A stretch of 57,177 nucleotides of DNA, taken from assembly GCA_045545235.1 (NCBI GenBank), contig JAZQAN010000022.1, positions 1 to 57,177 on the forward strand. Direction: 5' to 3'. This document shows, piece after piece, positions 1 through 8,041 of this stretch. A program made the translations under genes and the position numbers. How positions within the stretch are numbered: position 1 is the first letter of the stretch; each line of letters opens with the position of its first letter. Below the pieces are notes generated by a model, which saw only the letters and a list, made by a program, of their open reading frames with translations, was not told the origin of the DNA and ran no database searches. The stretch is from CAZNKU01 sp045545235 (GTDB lineage Bacteria > Bacillota > Clostridia > Monoglobales > Firm-18).

Positions 1-1
1 G

Positions 2-73
2 GTATATTTTGTCAATTTGAATTCGTCGGCGTACAAGGGTACGGTAGAGTTCATATTGGCAAAAAGCAAATAA
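2..73 (+). CDS. 3' end of a plus-strand gene, truncated by the window edge
   Basis: The second frame is open from the window edge to a TAA at 71-73 and encodes 23 residues ending in EFILAKSK. A strong rho-independent hairpin begins right at the stop codon, which supports this being a real gene end. Too little is visible to assign a product. The other two frames read across the hairpin and look less natural, but the choice of frame is inference. Confidence 0.45.
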   Translation, partial: VYFVNLNSSAYKGTVEFILAKSK

Positions 74-110
74 CCGCAAGGAAAATTCGATGTTTTCCTT
101 GCGGTTTTAT
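72..110 (+). terminator. Rho-independent terminator of the truncated gene
   Basis: A 14-bp perfect stem (72-85 with 93-106, 7-nt loop) is followed by a T-rich stretch. It overlaps the stop codon of the partial gene at the window edge. Confidence 0.8.
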
Positions 111-204
111 AGTTGTTTTTATTTTTCGGCAAGAGTAAACCCTTGCCCTACATTCAAACATAATTATTAAGTCATTTGCGATAGAACAACTTTTTCGACG
201 GTCT
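109..204. other. Gene-free stretch with a small inverted repeat
   Basis: I see no supportable gene here. It contains a small inverted repeat (GGCAAG at 128-133, CTTGCC at 142-147) and lies between two plus-strand terminators. It may be degenerate intergenic repeat DNA. Confidence 0.3.
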
Positions 205-240
205 GAGGTGGAAAAACATTTGTTTTTCCACCTCTTTTTT
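205..240 (+). terminator. Second plus-strand terminator-like hairpin
   Basis: A 13-bp perfect stem (205-217 with 222-234, 4-nt loop) is followed by six T residues. No plus-strand gene is visible between it and the first terminator, so it may be a backup terminator or part of a repeat. Confidence 0.7.
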
Positions 241-338
241 ATTTAACTTGTAAAACTCAATGGTAAAAAACAGTAGTTTTTTCACCCTATATTCACAATT
301 GCCTTTTGCGTTATGGTGATATTTTTACATCCCGTACA

Positions 339-743
339 CTACTTGACTGAATATCCACCCTTTACCATAATAATTACATCAGTTTGCGCAGTTATTCCTC
401 TTCCGTCTGCAACAGGAACAACAAGGTGATGGTTTGCAGGAACTACCTTACCGTTTGTAAGGTCAACACCTGAAGTAAGGTCTGCTACACCGCCTTTTGC
501 AGTTGCAAAAACTTTAGCAGTACCCATACGAAGCACAATTTCTGTACCTGCTTTTGCAGTAAGAACATTACCTTTTTTCAAATTAACAACCTTAAAAGTC
601 ACCTCAGGTTTAAATATATTCTGAATATAACTCAAAGTAACAACAGGGTCGTTACTATCACCGGGTGTTGCAAACATTGTAACAACGCCCAAAGAGCAGA
701 ACACAACCGCAACAACAAGTATTGTAATAATAAGTTTTTTCAT
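339..743 (-). CDS. Small secreted protein of unknown function
   Basis: A 134-residue protein with a classical Sec signal: MKK, about 20 hydrophobic residues, then a likely cleavage near residue 25. The mature part has a short DPVVTLSYIQ segment followed by a beta-rich domain with GTEIVLRMG and ends in MVKGGYSVK. I recall similar secreted proteins with the GTE(I)xLRxG and GRGI patterns as uncharacterised in Clostridia; no function is known to me. The start was placed at the internal ATG at 743 because GAGGAG lies about 8 nt upstream; the more distal start would bury that site. It is the last gene of the nnr-alr-mazEF run, 14 bp after the toxin stop, so it is probably co-transcribed. Confidence 0.7.
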   Translation of the reverse strand: MKKLIITILVVAVVFCSLGVVTMFATPGDSNDPVVTLSYIQNIFKPEVTFKVVNLKKGNVLTAKAGTEIVLRMGTAKVFATAKGGVADLTSGVDLTNGKVVPANHHLVVPVADGRGITAQTDVIIMVKGGYSVK

Positions 744-757
744 AAGTAAAACTCCTC

Positions 758-1105
758 TCAATTTTCAAGAGCAAAGCTAACAGACAAAGCCTTGTTAACT
801 CTTTCCATAAGGTCAGAGTCAGCGTGCCCTATTTTTTCCTTCAGACGCTTTTTATCAATAGTCCTTATTTGTTCCATCAGTATAACCGAATCCTTAACAA
901 GACCATATGTTTCTGCGCTGATTTCAATATGTGTAGGCATTTTAGCCTTGTTAATCTGCGAAGTAACTGCAGCAGCAATAACAGTAGGGCTGTATTTGTT
1001 ACCCACATCATTCTGAACCACCAGAACAGGACGAATCCCACCCTGTTCCGAACCAACAACAGGACTAAGGTCAGCGTAGAATAAATCTCCCCTTTTAACA
1101 ATCAC
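758..1105 (-). CDS. ndoA: EndoA/MazF-type mRNA endoribonuclease (toxin)
   Basis: A 115-residue MazF/PemK-fold RNase, the usual EndoA length. Family hallmarks are visible: the N-terminal RGDLFYADLSPVVGSEQGG segment, the catalytic-type Arg25 (GGIRP) and Thr48 (AAVTSQ), both at the positions used in Bacillus EndoA, and a C-terminal helix with IDKKRL. EndoA cuts single-stranded mRNA at specific short sites and is held inactive by EndoAI. The GTG at 1105 was chosen because it gives the canonical start MIVKRGD and has CGGAG 10 nt upstream; a longer reading frame adds 27 unconserved residues overlapping the antitoxin. It begins 1 nt after the antitoxin stop, so it is tightly coupled. The order alr-antitoxin-toxin matches Bacillus. 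Confidence 0.93.
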   Translation of the reverse strand: MIVKRGDLFYADLSPVVGSEQGGIRPVLVVQNDVGNKYSPTVIAAAVTSQINKAKMPTHIEISAETYGLVKDSVILMEQIRTIDKKRLKEKIGHADSDLMERVNKALSVSFALEN

Positions 1106-1106
1106 A

Positions 1107-1346
1107 TTATTCACACTCCGAAAGTTTTTCCTCATATTCAAGCTGACAGCTGTTGTCTGCCTCGAGGCATTTTTCTGCCAGCTCAAGGTTTATTGCCGCC
1201 ATTTCCCTGTAACCTTTTTTTAGTTGTTCATAAACTTTCTTCTTTTCTTTTTCTTCATTATATCTTTTGAATAATCTGTTTTTATCAAGGTTATTTTCCG
1301 GAAACAACTCAGAGCTGTTAACCGTATTTTTATCGCATCCTGTCAC
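1107..1346 (-). CDS. EndoAI-like antitoxin lacking a recognisable RHH domain
   Basis: A 79-residue protein just upstream of the MazF-type toxin. Its middle (LKKGYREMAAINLELAE, about residues 42-58) matches the toxin-wrapping C-terminal region of EndoAI, which has a similar GYxEMAxINL block. The N-terminal 40 residues are charged (NEEKEKKKVYEQ) and show no ribbon-helix-helix, the DNA-binding and dimerising part of normal EndoAI. It starts at GTG 1346 with a GGGGG ribosome site about 9 nt upstream. Likely role: neutralise EndoA by direct binding. It may not autoregulate the operon. The antitoxin assignment rests on position and the short C-terminal match. Confidence 0.75.
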   Translation of the reverse strand: MTGCDKNTVNSSELFPENNLDKNRLFKRYNEEKEKKKVYEQLKKGYREMAAINLELAEKCLEADNSCQLEYEEKLSECE

Positions 1347-1426
1347 AACAACCGTCCCCCTTTCGGCTAAAAGACATACTTATCTACTTCTATTATATAC
1401 CCTTTATGTAGCTCAGTCAATGTCAA

Positions 1427-2587
1427 TTAAAGGGATTTTACAACAGAAAGGTTGTTGTGAATTTTAATTCTTTTATTGTCTTTCACATAACAACGGGGTA
1501 CACGGTTATTGATAATACACGGAAGCTCGTAGTTAATAGTTCCAAGTTTAACGGCAAGTTCTTCTACAGGTAACTTTTCATTTTCATCGGCGCCAAACAA
1601 AATTACTTCATCACCTATGTTTATATTATGAACATTTGTTACGTCAATCATACATTGATCCATACAAATTCGTCCTACAATATCTGCAAACTGCCCGTTT
1701 ATTAAAACTCTTCCGCAATTTGAAAGCAATCTCGAATAACCGTCTGCATAACCTACTGCAATAGTTGCAACCTTAATTTCTTCCTTGGCAGTGTATGTTG
1801 CACCATAGCTTATTGTTTCACCTGCTTTAACAGTTTTTAAATTAATAACCGAAGTTTTAAAATCCATAAGAGGCTTTAAATCAATATCGTAATCAATATC
1901 TGACGGATACATTCCATAAAGTATAATTCCTGCGCGTACCATATCAAGATGCATCTGCGGATACTTCACAATTGCCGCACTGTTACAACAATGCTTTATT
2001 GGAATAACAAGACCTTTTTTCTCCAATTCAGAAACCAAAGCCATAAACCGGTCAAACTGTTTTAAGGTCATCTCTTCATCCTCGGAATCTGAACAGGCAA
2101 AGTGAGTGAAAATACCCTCTATTTCGACATTTGGCAATTTTGAAACTTCAACTATTTCACAAGCAGTCTGTTCATTTGGTATAAAACCAATTCTTCCCAT
2201 ACCCGTATCAATCTTCAGATGAATCTTAACTGTTTTATTTTGTTTAACCGCCTCACGAGACAACACTTTTGCAGTATGAACATTATATACCGACGCAGTA
2301 ATATTATATTCCACAACCTGCTCTGCGGTGTCATCGGGGGTGTTGCCAAGAATAAGAATAGGTTGTTCAAAACCACAAAGTCGAAGCTCCACAGCCTCAT
2401 CAATAAAGGCAACTGCAAGGTAATCAACACCATATTTTACAAGGTTTGCCGCAATTTCTTCAACGCCGTGTCCATAGGCATTTGCCTTTACTATTCCGCA
2501 AAGCATTGTAGTTTCATTCAATTTCCCTTTTATTTGTTCAATATTATGTTTTAAATTATCCAGTGAAACGTCACACCATGTTCTCAT
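1427..2587 (-). CDS. alr: Alanine racemase
   Basis: A 386-residue PLP enzyme interconverting L- and D-alanine for peptidoglycan. The N-terminal TIM barrel carries the PLP lysine K34 in CGIVKANAYGHG; the C-terminal beta domain carries the second catalytic residue, tyrosine, in ISYGATYT (around residue 260), and the substrate-binding MDQCMIDV. KIDTGMGRIGF and DMVRAGIILYG are also canonical. Length is typical. It lies between nnr and the toxin-antitoxin pair on the same strand. A second, more divergent racemase lies at 26712-27779, so the cell has at least two; this one is the better match to the housekeeping Alr. Confidence 0.96.
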   Translation of the reverse strand: MRTWCDVSLDNLKHNIEQIKGKLNETTMLCGIVKANAYGHGVEEIAANLVKYGVDYLAVAFIDEAVELRLCGFEQPILILGNTPDDTAEQVVEYNITASVYNVHTAKVLSREAVKQNKTVKIHLKIDTGMGRIGFIPNEQTACEIVEVSKLPNVEIEGIFTHFACSDSEDEEMTLKQFDRFMALVSELEKKGLVIPIKHCCNSAAIVKYPQMHLDMVRAGIILYGMYPSDIDYDIDLKPLMDFKTSVINLKTVKAGETISYGATYTAKEEIKVATIAVGYADGYSRLLSNCGRVLINGQFADIVGRICMDQCMIDVTNVHNINIGDEVILFGADENEKLPVEELAVKLGTINYELPCIINNRVPRCYVKDNKRIKIHNNLSVVKSL

Positions 2588-2613
2588 TAAAATTCACTTT
2601 CTTTCCAAATTTA

Positions 2614-4101
2614 TTACAATACAAATTTAAGACATTCCGTAATATCCGTGGCTGACATATATTCCTTCCCAAGTCTCTGTGCGGCAACATCGCCTGCAGC
2701 AGAATGGATATACACACCGTTTACAACAGCCCTTTTAAAATCATCGCATCCTGCAATACAGGAGCCTATAATTCCTGCAAGTGCATCACCGCTTCCGGCA
2801 GTTGCCATACCACGGTTTCCTTTAGTATTTATATACAGTTTTCCGTCAGGAAATGCCACAACTGTTGTTGCACACTTTAAAACTACCGCTACTCTGTATT
2901 TCTTTGCAAAGCTCAATGCCACATCACAAAGATTGTTTTTTATATAATCTATACTTTGCCCCGTAAGCCTTGCCATTTCCCCAAGGTGAGGTGTAATAAC
3001 AACATTTTTTTCAACATTTTCCAAAACATTTATATCAAGGCAATTAAGTCCATCTGCATCTATAACAGCAGAACACTTTGCGTTTTCTACAACTGTATTC
3101 AAAAAACTTTTTGTATTTTCATTGTTACCCATACCACAACCGATAACAAGACAATTGTACTTTTTGGTTTCTTCAATTACCTTTTCGGAAGCCATTTCAG
3201 AAAATGCTCCATTTTTTTCACAAAGAGGCATTGTCATAACCTCTGTAAGTTTTTCTTCCATTATATCATTTAAAGATTCAGGAATACACAGGGTTACAAC
3301 CCCGCTTCCACACTTCAGGGCAGATTGTGCCGCAATATACGCCGCCCCGGTCATCCCCCGTGAGCCTGCCGCCACAAGCACCTTACCAACACTGCCCTTA
3401 TGACAATCATCAGTCTTATTCACTTTTTCATATTCAACTTCCTTTGCAGCTATATCTGCCTCTGAAACCGCATCGGGCACAAAGGAAATATTTTCAATCA
3501 AAACCTGCCCTGCATATTCCTTTGCGGGGTAAAGGCAAAGACCTGTGCGCCCAACATAAAATGTAACAGTCTTTGTGCATTTTACTGCAACGCCCGAAAC
3601 ATTACCATTTGAAGCATTTATACCGCTTGGAACGTCAATTGCAATTACACATTTATTCTGACTGTTGATAAAATTTATAACTTCAGTATAAAATTCATCA
3701 GGCACACCATAAAAGCCTATGCCAAAAATACCGTCTATTAAAACATCACTTTGCATTATGGCACATTTTGCATCGTCACCAAAACCGCAAATTGTACTTA
3801 CTCCTGCACTTTTTGCAGTTTCATACATAAGCTTTGCATCGCCATTCAAGTCATTTTCAGAGCAAAGCAAAATAAGTATAACCTTTTTGCCGTTACAATG
3901 AAGATGGCGTGCAACCACACTTCCGTCACCACCATTATTACCCTTGCCTGCAACAACACAAAAGCTTTCAGCATTTGTACCTAACGCCACATCTGCAACA
4001 CGCATACCTGCATTTTCCATAAGCAAAGCTGACGGAATTTTATATTTATTTATTGAATTGTAATCTATAAGTTTTGCCTCTTCAGCATTTGCAAGTAACA
4101 T
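2614..4101 (-). CDS. nnr: Bifunctional NAD(P)HX epimerase/dehydratase
   Basis: A 495-residue fusion that repairs hydrated, damaged NADH and NADPH. The N-terminal YjeF_N domain (about 1-215) holds the glycine-rich GKGNNGGDG; this half is the epimerase. The C-terminal carbohydrate-kinase-like half (about 225-495) holds KGSVGKVLVAAGS, the ITPHLGEMARL block and TAGSGDALAGIIG near residue 440; this is the ADP/ATP-dependent dehydratase. Length is normal for the fusion. The ATG at 4101 has GGAGGA 5 nt upstream, placed just beyond the stop of the upstream membrane protein. nnr next to alr is a common Firmicutes arrangement. Confidence 0.95.
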   Translation of the reverse strand: MLLANAEEAKLIDYNSINKYKIPSALLMENAGMRVADVALGTNAESFCVVAGKGNNGGDGSVVARHLHCNGKKVILILLCSENDLNGDAKLMYETAKSAGVSTICGFGDDAKCAIMQSDVLIDGIFGIGFYGVPDEFYTEVINFINSQNKCVIAIDVPSGINASNGNVSGVAVKCTKTVTFYVGRTGLCLYPAKEYAGQVLIENISFVPDAVSEADIAAKEVEYEKVNKTDDCHKGSVGKVLVAAGSRGMTGAAYIAAQSALKCGSGVVTLCIPESLNDIMEEKLTEVMTMPLCEKNGAFSEMASEKVIEETKKYNCLVIGCGMGNNENTKSFLNTVVENAKCSAVIDADGLNCLDINVLENVEKNVVITPHLGEMARLTGQSIDYIKNNLCDVALSFAKKYRVAVVLKCATTVVAFPDGKLYINTKGNRGMATAGSGDALAGIIGSCIAGCDDFKRAVVNGVYIHSAAGDVAAQRLGKEYMSATDITECLKFVL

Positions 4102-4112
4102 ATTTTTCCTCC

Positions 4113-4634
4113 TTACAGAGTGTGGTTCAAAGAGCGTGGTACATAGTGCGCAAAGTTTTCAACCATTTCATCAGTAGGTTCAAAAAGAAGGCAGATTTTT
4201 TTGTTATTGTTGTAGTAAATCATAAAATACACATTTGGAGAATCTATGGTTGTAGTTGCATCTATAACCTTTTCAACAGATTCATCTTCTGCAACGTCTA
4301 TATGCTTATCATCCAGGCGTGCAAAATACTCAACATTTTTAACCTCTATTTTAGCAACATTCTTTCTTCTTTTTCCGGCAATGATTTTGTCAACATCCAT
4401 CCATCCGTTTATAACAGAATATTCATATTCAACATTCAAAGATGTTATTGCCATATACATACCGTAAATAATTGCCGCAATCTCAATAGGTATAAAAATT
4501 GCAAGCTTTCCTGCCGCAAACTGTATAAGTATAATATAAAAAAGCATAAATGCAACCATAAATGTAATTATAATGCTCATAACATCCTGTACACTTTTTT
4601 TCTTTTTCAAAATAATTTCACGAACAAAATCCAT
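4113..4634 (-). CDS. Two-helix membrane protein of unknown function
   Basis: A 173-residue protein. Two hydrophobic segments at about residues 18-38 and 44-64 are followed by a soluble domain of mixed beta strands (VEYEYSVINGWMDVDKIIAGKRR, split in the middle here only for reading: VEYEYSV then NGWMDVDKI). The layout of a short lysine-rich cytosolic start, a helical hairpin and a cytosolic beta domain resembles PH-like membrane proteins of Clostridia, possibly DUF6106; I am not sure of the family. It is the first gene of the nnr-alr-mazEF run, 11 bp before nnr. Confidence 0.7.
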   Translation of the reverse strand: MDFVREIILKKKKSVQDVMSIIITFMVAFMLFYIILIQFAAGKLAIFIPIEIAAIIYGMYMAITSLNVEYEYSVINGWMDVDKIIAGKRRKNVAKIEVKNVEYFARLDDKHIDVAEDESVEKVIDATTTIDSPNVYFMIYYNNNKKICLLFEPTDEMVENFAHYVPRSLNHTL

Positions 4635-4740
4635 TTTAACACCCTCTATTCAATACTTTCCTTATTATATATTAACACAAAAAAATCAATTAATCAACAA
4701 AATTATTCTTTTCTGTCCATCAAATATATTTTTTTGGGTA

Positions 4741-4769
4741 TTTACAAACAATTGTATTTTCTATATAAT
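4741..4769 (+). promoter_or_regulatory. SigA-type promoter for the GH20-like gene
   Basis: TTTACA at 4741-4746 and a perfect TATAAT at 4764-4769 are 17 bp apart, about 30 bp upstream of the start at 4801. Confidence 0.75.
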
Positions 4770-4800
4770 GAACCTATACCAAAAACGGAGGTAATTTACA

Positions 4801-6849
4801 ATGTTGAATATCATACCATCACCACAAGAAATAACCCCAAACGGCAAGACGGTTACGTTTAAAAACGCCGATATAAATACCGAATTTTCCTTTGGTATAC
4901 CTAAGGGAAATGACTTTAAAATTACGGTTTGTATTAACCCTGAAGATGCAAGATTCAAAGAAAGCGGAAAAGCAGATGCTTATATAATTGATATAGACGA
5001 AAGCAAAGCAGACCTATGCGGATATGATGAAGTCGGTGCATATTATGCCTGTATAACACTGAAGAAATTAATAAAAAAAGATGGCGACAAATTCATGCTT
5101 CCTGAAGGTTTTATACTTGACTATCCTCATTATGCCACAAGAGGTCACTTTATGGAATGTCGTTATGGCAGTGACTTTATGACACTTGATGACTGGAAAG
5201 GTGCCATTGACTATTTTTCTGAAATGAAAATAAACAAGCTTATTATAGGTCTTTACGGATGTTGGACAAGACAGTATGACGGTATGTTTGCGGAATATCA
5301 GTATGTTCCTTTCAAAAAATATCCTCAGCTTAAAACTCCCCGTCACATAAAATATTATAGTCCCCAACAGAAAAAGCTTATAGTAAAGGAAAATGTTTTA
5401 CCTGTAATGTATGAGGAAGATTATTTTGGTGATATGATTGCTTACGGAAAAACAAAGCATGTTGAAGTAATACCTCTTTTCAACAGCCTTGGTCACAACA
5501 CATTAATTCCAAGGCTTATTCCCGAAATTTCAGCAGTTGACGAAAATGGCAACAAAAGCGGATTTGGTTTTTGCACCAACAACGAAAAAACTTACGAGGT
5601 TATGTTCGATATATACGACGAAATTATTGACCGTTATGTTACTCCAAACGGCATAAAATCGTTTGAAATCGGTCTTGACGAGGTATGTAATATGTTAGGT
5701 TGCCACGAGGACGACCTTTGGAAGGAAGCTTCTCCTTTCTGTCAATGTGAAAAATGCCGTGATGCTGATTACGGTGAGCTTCTTGTTCAGTATATAATAA
5801 GAATTGCAAAATACCTTAAGAAAAAAGGCATAGAAAATCTTTACATATACTACGATATGTTGTTTGAAACTAACTTTATAAACGAAGAAACTGCCCAACG
5901 CTTCAAAGCAGAAGGTATATATGATATGATAATTATAGACTGGTGGAGCTATCGCGATACAAATGAAGAACTTTTCCGTGGAAAGCCTGAAAGAGTCAAC
6001 AACATATTCCGCAGTGTAGGTAAACCTATTACAGGATATTTCCATTGGACCGTTCCTACACAAACCTGCAAAAACATAGACCTTATCCGCGAAGTAACCG
6101 ATAATCAGGGCTGGGAAGGTATGATTTCCTACAGTGGCTTTGAATATTGCTACGACTACACATATCAGTATTTTGCACAGTCTTGTTGGAATCCCGAAAA
6201 AACAGCGGATATGGAAGACATATACACAAATAACAACTTCCCGGGTGAAGAAAACATAAAACAGGAAATTAAAACCGCCTATGACTTTATGTATGACGGC
6301 TATGGTAAAAACCATAACAAAGCAAGAAAAGAAGGTTTTGACTACTACCCCTATTCATACCTTCTTCGAAATACAGAATATCCGCAAAGCTACCCTGCAA
6401 AAGCATTCCAAAAAATAGTTGATAATCCCGATTGCTACAAGACTTATCTTGAAAAAACAGTAAAAACCGCACGTTCATCATACAACTATTTCGGAAAATC
6501 AAAATCAGCAATTGCCCCCGTATGGCAGTTGTGTGCAGGTATGTATCTGACCCTTTGTGATGACTTTTTAAGCATCCACAACAAATCTGCCGAATTCAAC
6601 AAAGGTGATATTTCAAAGGAAGATTTCATAAAAGAGCTTGACAGACTTATTGCACAACGTGATGAAATAATGGCTCTTTGCGAAAAGGTAAGAATAAAGG
6701 CAAATCAGTACACAATTATGCGTAATATGACAGTTATAAGACAGGCTGTTGCAGACCTTAAGGATTATCTTGAAAACAATGATGTAACAGAAATAAATCC
6801 ATGTGAATTTGATAAGTATTTAAGTGAAACTTCCTGGTACTTAAGATAA
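4801..6849 (+). CDS. GH20-like glycoside hydrolase (beta-N-acetylhexosaminidase family)
   Basis: A 682-residue cytoplasmic protein with no signal peptide. Residues about 1-105 look like the GH20 N-terminal alpha/beta domain (LNIIPSPQEITPNGK to YYACITLKKLI). A TIM barrel follows, beginning at PHYATRGHFMECRYG. The paired acids expected of GH20 are seen in FEIGLDEV (residues about 284-291), where classical enzymes have GGDE. The C-terminal 180 residues are helical. GH20 enzymes release terminal GlcNAc or GalNAc by substrate-assisted catalysis; the exact substrate is not evident. ATG 4801 has CGGAGG 9 nt upstream. It is 12 bp from the amidohydrolase gene, so the two form an operon. Intracellular location suggests action on imported oligosaccharides or recycled wall fragments. 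Confidence 0.82.
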   Translation: MLNIIPSPQEITPNGKTVTFKNADINTEFSFGIPKGNDFKITVCINPEDARFKESGKADAYIIDIDESKADLCGYDEVGAYYACITLKKLIKKDGDKFMLPEGFILDYPHYATRGHFMECRYGSDFMTLDDWKGAIDYFSEMKINKLIIGLYGCWTRQYDGMFAEYQYVPFKKYPQLKTPRHIKYYSPQQKKLIVKENVLPVMYEEDYFGDMIAYGKTKHVEVIPLFNSLGHNTLIPRLIPEISAVDENGNKSGFGFCTNNEKTYEVMFDIYDEIIDRYVTPNGIKSFEIGLDEVCNMLGCHEDDLWKEASPFCQCEKCRDADYGELLVQYIIRIAKYLKKKGIENLYIYYDMLFETNFINEETAQRFKAEGIYDMIIIDWWSYRDTNEELFRGKPERVNNIFRSVGKPITGYFHWTVPTQTCKNIDLIREVTDNQGWEGMISYSGFEYCYDYTYQYFAQSCWNPEKTADMEDIYTNNNFPGEENIKQEIKTAYDFMYDGYGKNHNKARKEGFDYYPYSYLLRNTEYPQSYPAKAFQKIVDNPDCYKTYLEKTVKTARSSYNYFGKSKSAIAPVWQLCAGMYLTLCDDFLSIHNKSAEFNKGDISKEDFIKELDRLIAQRDEIMALCEKVRIKANQYTIMRNMTVIRQAVADLKDYLENNDVTEINPCEFDKYLSETSWYLR

Positions 6850-6861
6850 GGAGGAAAAAAC

Positions 6862-7926
6862 ATGAGAAAATTTGCTGACTCTCACATTCACTACAGGTTT
6901 CTTAAGTTTGACGAAATCGAAAATATGCTTAACCTTATGCACTCCATAGGCGTAACGGATGCCTGTATGCTTGCACTTCCGTACAGAGGTGCGGCAGAAA
7001 ATCTGACCGCACTTTACTGGAAAATGACATACAAAAAAATGACAATGCGTGCATTTGGCGGACTTCATATTACCGACAGATACTGTCAGATTCCGCCGGA
7101 GGTAATGGTTGAAAACCTCTTAAAACTCGGTTTTGACGGCATAAAAATAATGAATGCCCCCAACACAAGAAAATTTGTCAACACAAAAATATGTGATGAA
7201 AAATATCATAAAATGTATGCATTTCTTGAGGAAAAAGGCGTACCTGTAAATATGCACGTCAACGACCCACGGACTTTTTGGGAAAACGGTAATTACGACA
7301 GCACAATACCTTCATATGACGAAATATATGCCGAAGCAATTGAGATGCTTGACAAATTCCCCAGGCTTAATATTGTATTTCCCCATTTCTTTTTCCTCTC
7401 TGACAATTCCAAAGAAGCAGAAAGGATAATGGAAACATACCCAAATGTACGCTTTGATCTTACACCGGGTGTGGAAATGTACCGTAACTTTCCGAAAGAC
7501 ATTGAATACTGGCGTGAATTTTTCACAAAATACCGCAAAAGAATTTTGTTCGGTACAGATTCAAATTCAATCAAAAAATGCAACAAAGGTCTTAACGGGC
7601 TTGTTTTGAATTTTCTCACACACAGCCACGACGAATTTGTACAACCTGACGTATACGGCAAAGACTTTCACCTTCGTGGTCTTGCACTTGATGAAGATGT
7701 GGTTGAAGACATCTGCTACAACAACTACATGGATTTTGTAGGTGAAGTAAAGCCCGTAAACAAAGAGATGTTCTACAAGTGCTGTGAAAGGGTTTTAAAC
7801 GACATCAAAAACAATCCCTGTGATGAATACTACATTGCAGGCGGTGAACTTGTATCCGACCTGAAGGGTGATCCTGAACAAAAAATATCAACAGATTTTA
7901 TTGAAAGGGTTTTATCCGAAAAATAA
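6862..7926 (+). CDS. Amidohydrolase-2 family metal-dependent hydrolase
   Basis: A 354-residue TIM-barrel amidohydrolase. Metal-ligand motifs are visible: DSHIH (His8, His10), VNMHVNDP in the middle, PHFFFL near residue 175 and RILFGTD near residue 233. GFDGIKIMNAP and FDLTPGVEM are shared with the paralogue at 15795-16901. Family members hydrolyse or decarboxylate small ring compounds and esters; the substrate here is unknown. The gene follows the GH20-like gene with an AGGAGG ribosome site and ends in a strong terminator. The pairing suggests it processes a sugar-linked product or shares its inducer. Confidence 0.85.
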   Translation: MRKFADSHIHYRFLKFDEIENMLNLMHSIGVTDACMLALPYRGAAENLTALYWKMTYKKMTMRAFGGLHITDRYCQIPPEVMVENLLKLGFDGIKIMNAPNTRKFVNTKICDEKYHKMYAFLEEKGVPVNMHVNDPRTFWENGNYDSTIPSYDEIYAEAIEMLDKFPRLNIVFPHFFFLSDNSKEAERIMETYPNVRFDLTPGVEMYRNFPKDIEYWREFFTKYRKRILFGTDSNSIKKCNKGLNGLVLNFLTHSHDEFVQPDVYGKDFHLRGLALDEDVVEDICYNNYMDFVGEVKPVNKEMFYKCCERVLNDIKNNPCDEYYIAGGELVSDLKGDPEQKISTDFIERVLSEK

Positions 7927-7934
7927 CTATATGA

Positions 7935-7974
7935 GGGAATGTAAAAAACAACTGTTTTTTACATTCCCTTTTTT
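7935..7974 (+). terminator. Rho-independent terminator
   Basis: A 15-bp perfect stem (7935-7949 with 7954-7968), a 4-nt loop and six T residues end the GH20-amidohydrolase operon. Confidence 0.9.
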
Positions 7975-7979
7975 AATCC

Positions 7980-8008
7980 TTGTATTATTTTCATTTTTAT
8001 GATATAAT
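7980..8008 (+). promoter_or_regulatory. SigA-type promoter for the Lrp-aminotransferase operon
   Basis: TTGTAT at 7980-7985 and TATAAT at 8003-8008 have a 17-bp spacer. It starts directly after the preceding terminator. Confidence 0.7.
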
Positions 8009-8041
8009 AATCAAATAGTATTTTAAAACGAGGTGTTTATT

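Noticed and set aside
1360..1369. CTTTCGGCTA, identical to the end of the MITE-like element
   Set aside because: A single 10-base match without a partner inverted repeat nearby. It is in the ribosome-site region of the antitoxin gene and can be chance.
4074..4862. Long plus-strand frame (262 codons) opposite the membrane protein
   Set aside because: It is antisense to a real gene, has biased Tyr/Asn/Lys/Cys content, no ribosome site and no family pattern. It overlaps the promoter of the GH20-like gene.
5695..6315. Long minus-strand frame (206 codons) opposite the GH20-like gene
   Set aside because: It is antisense to a clear glycosidase gene, with no ribosome site or recognisable domain. 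This is typical of shadow frames in AT-rich coding DNA.
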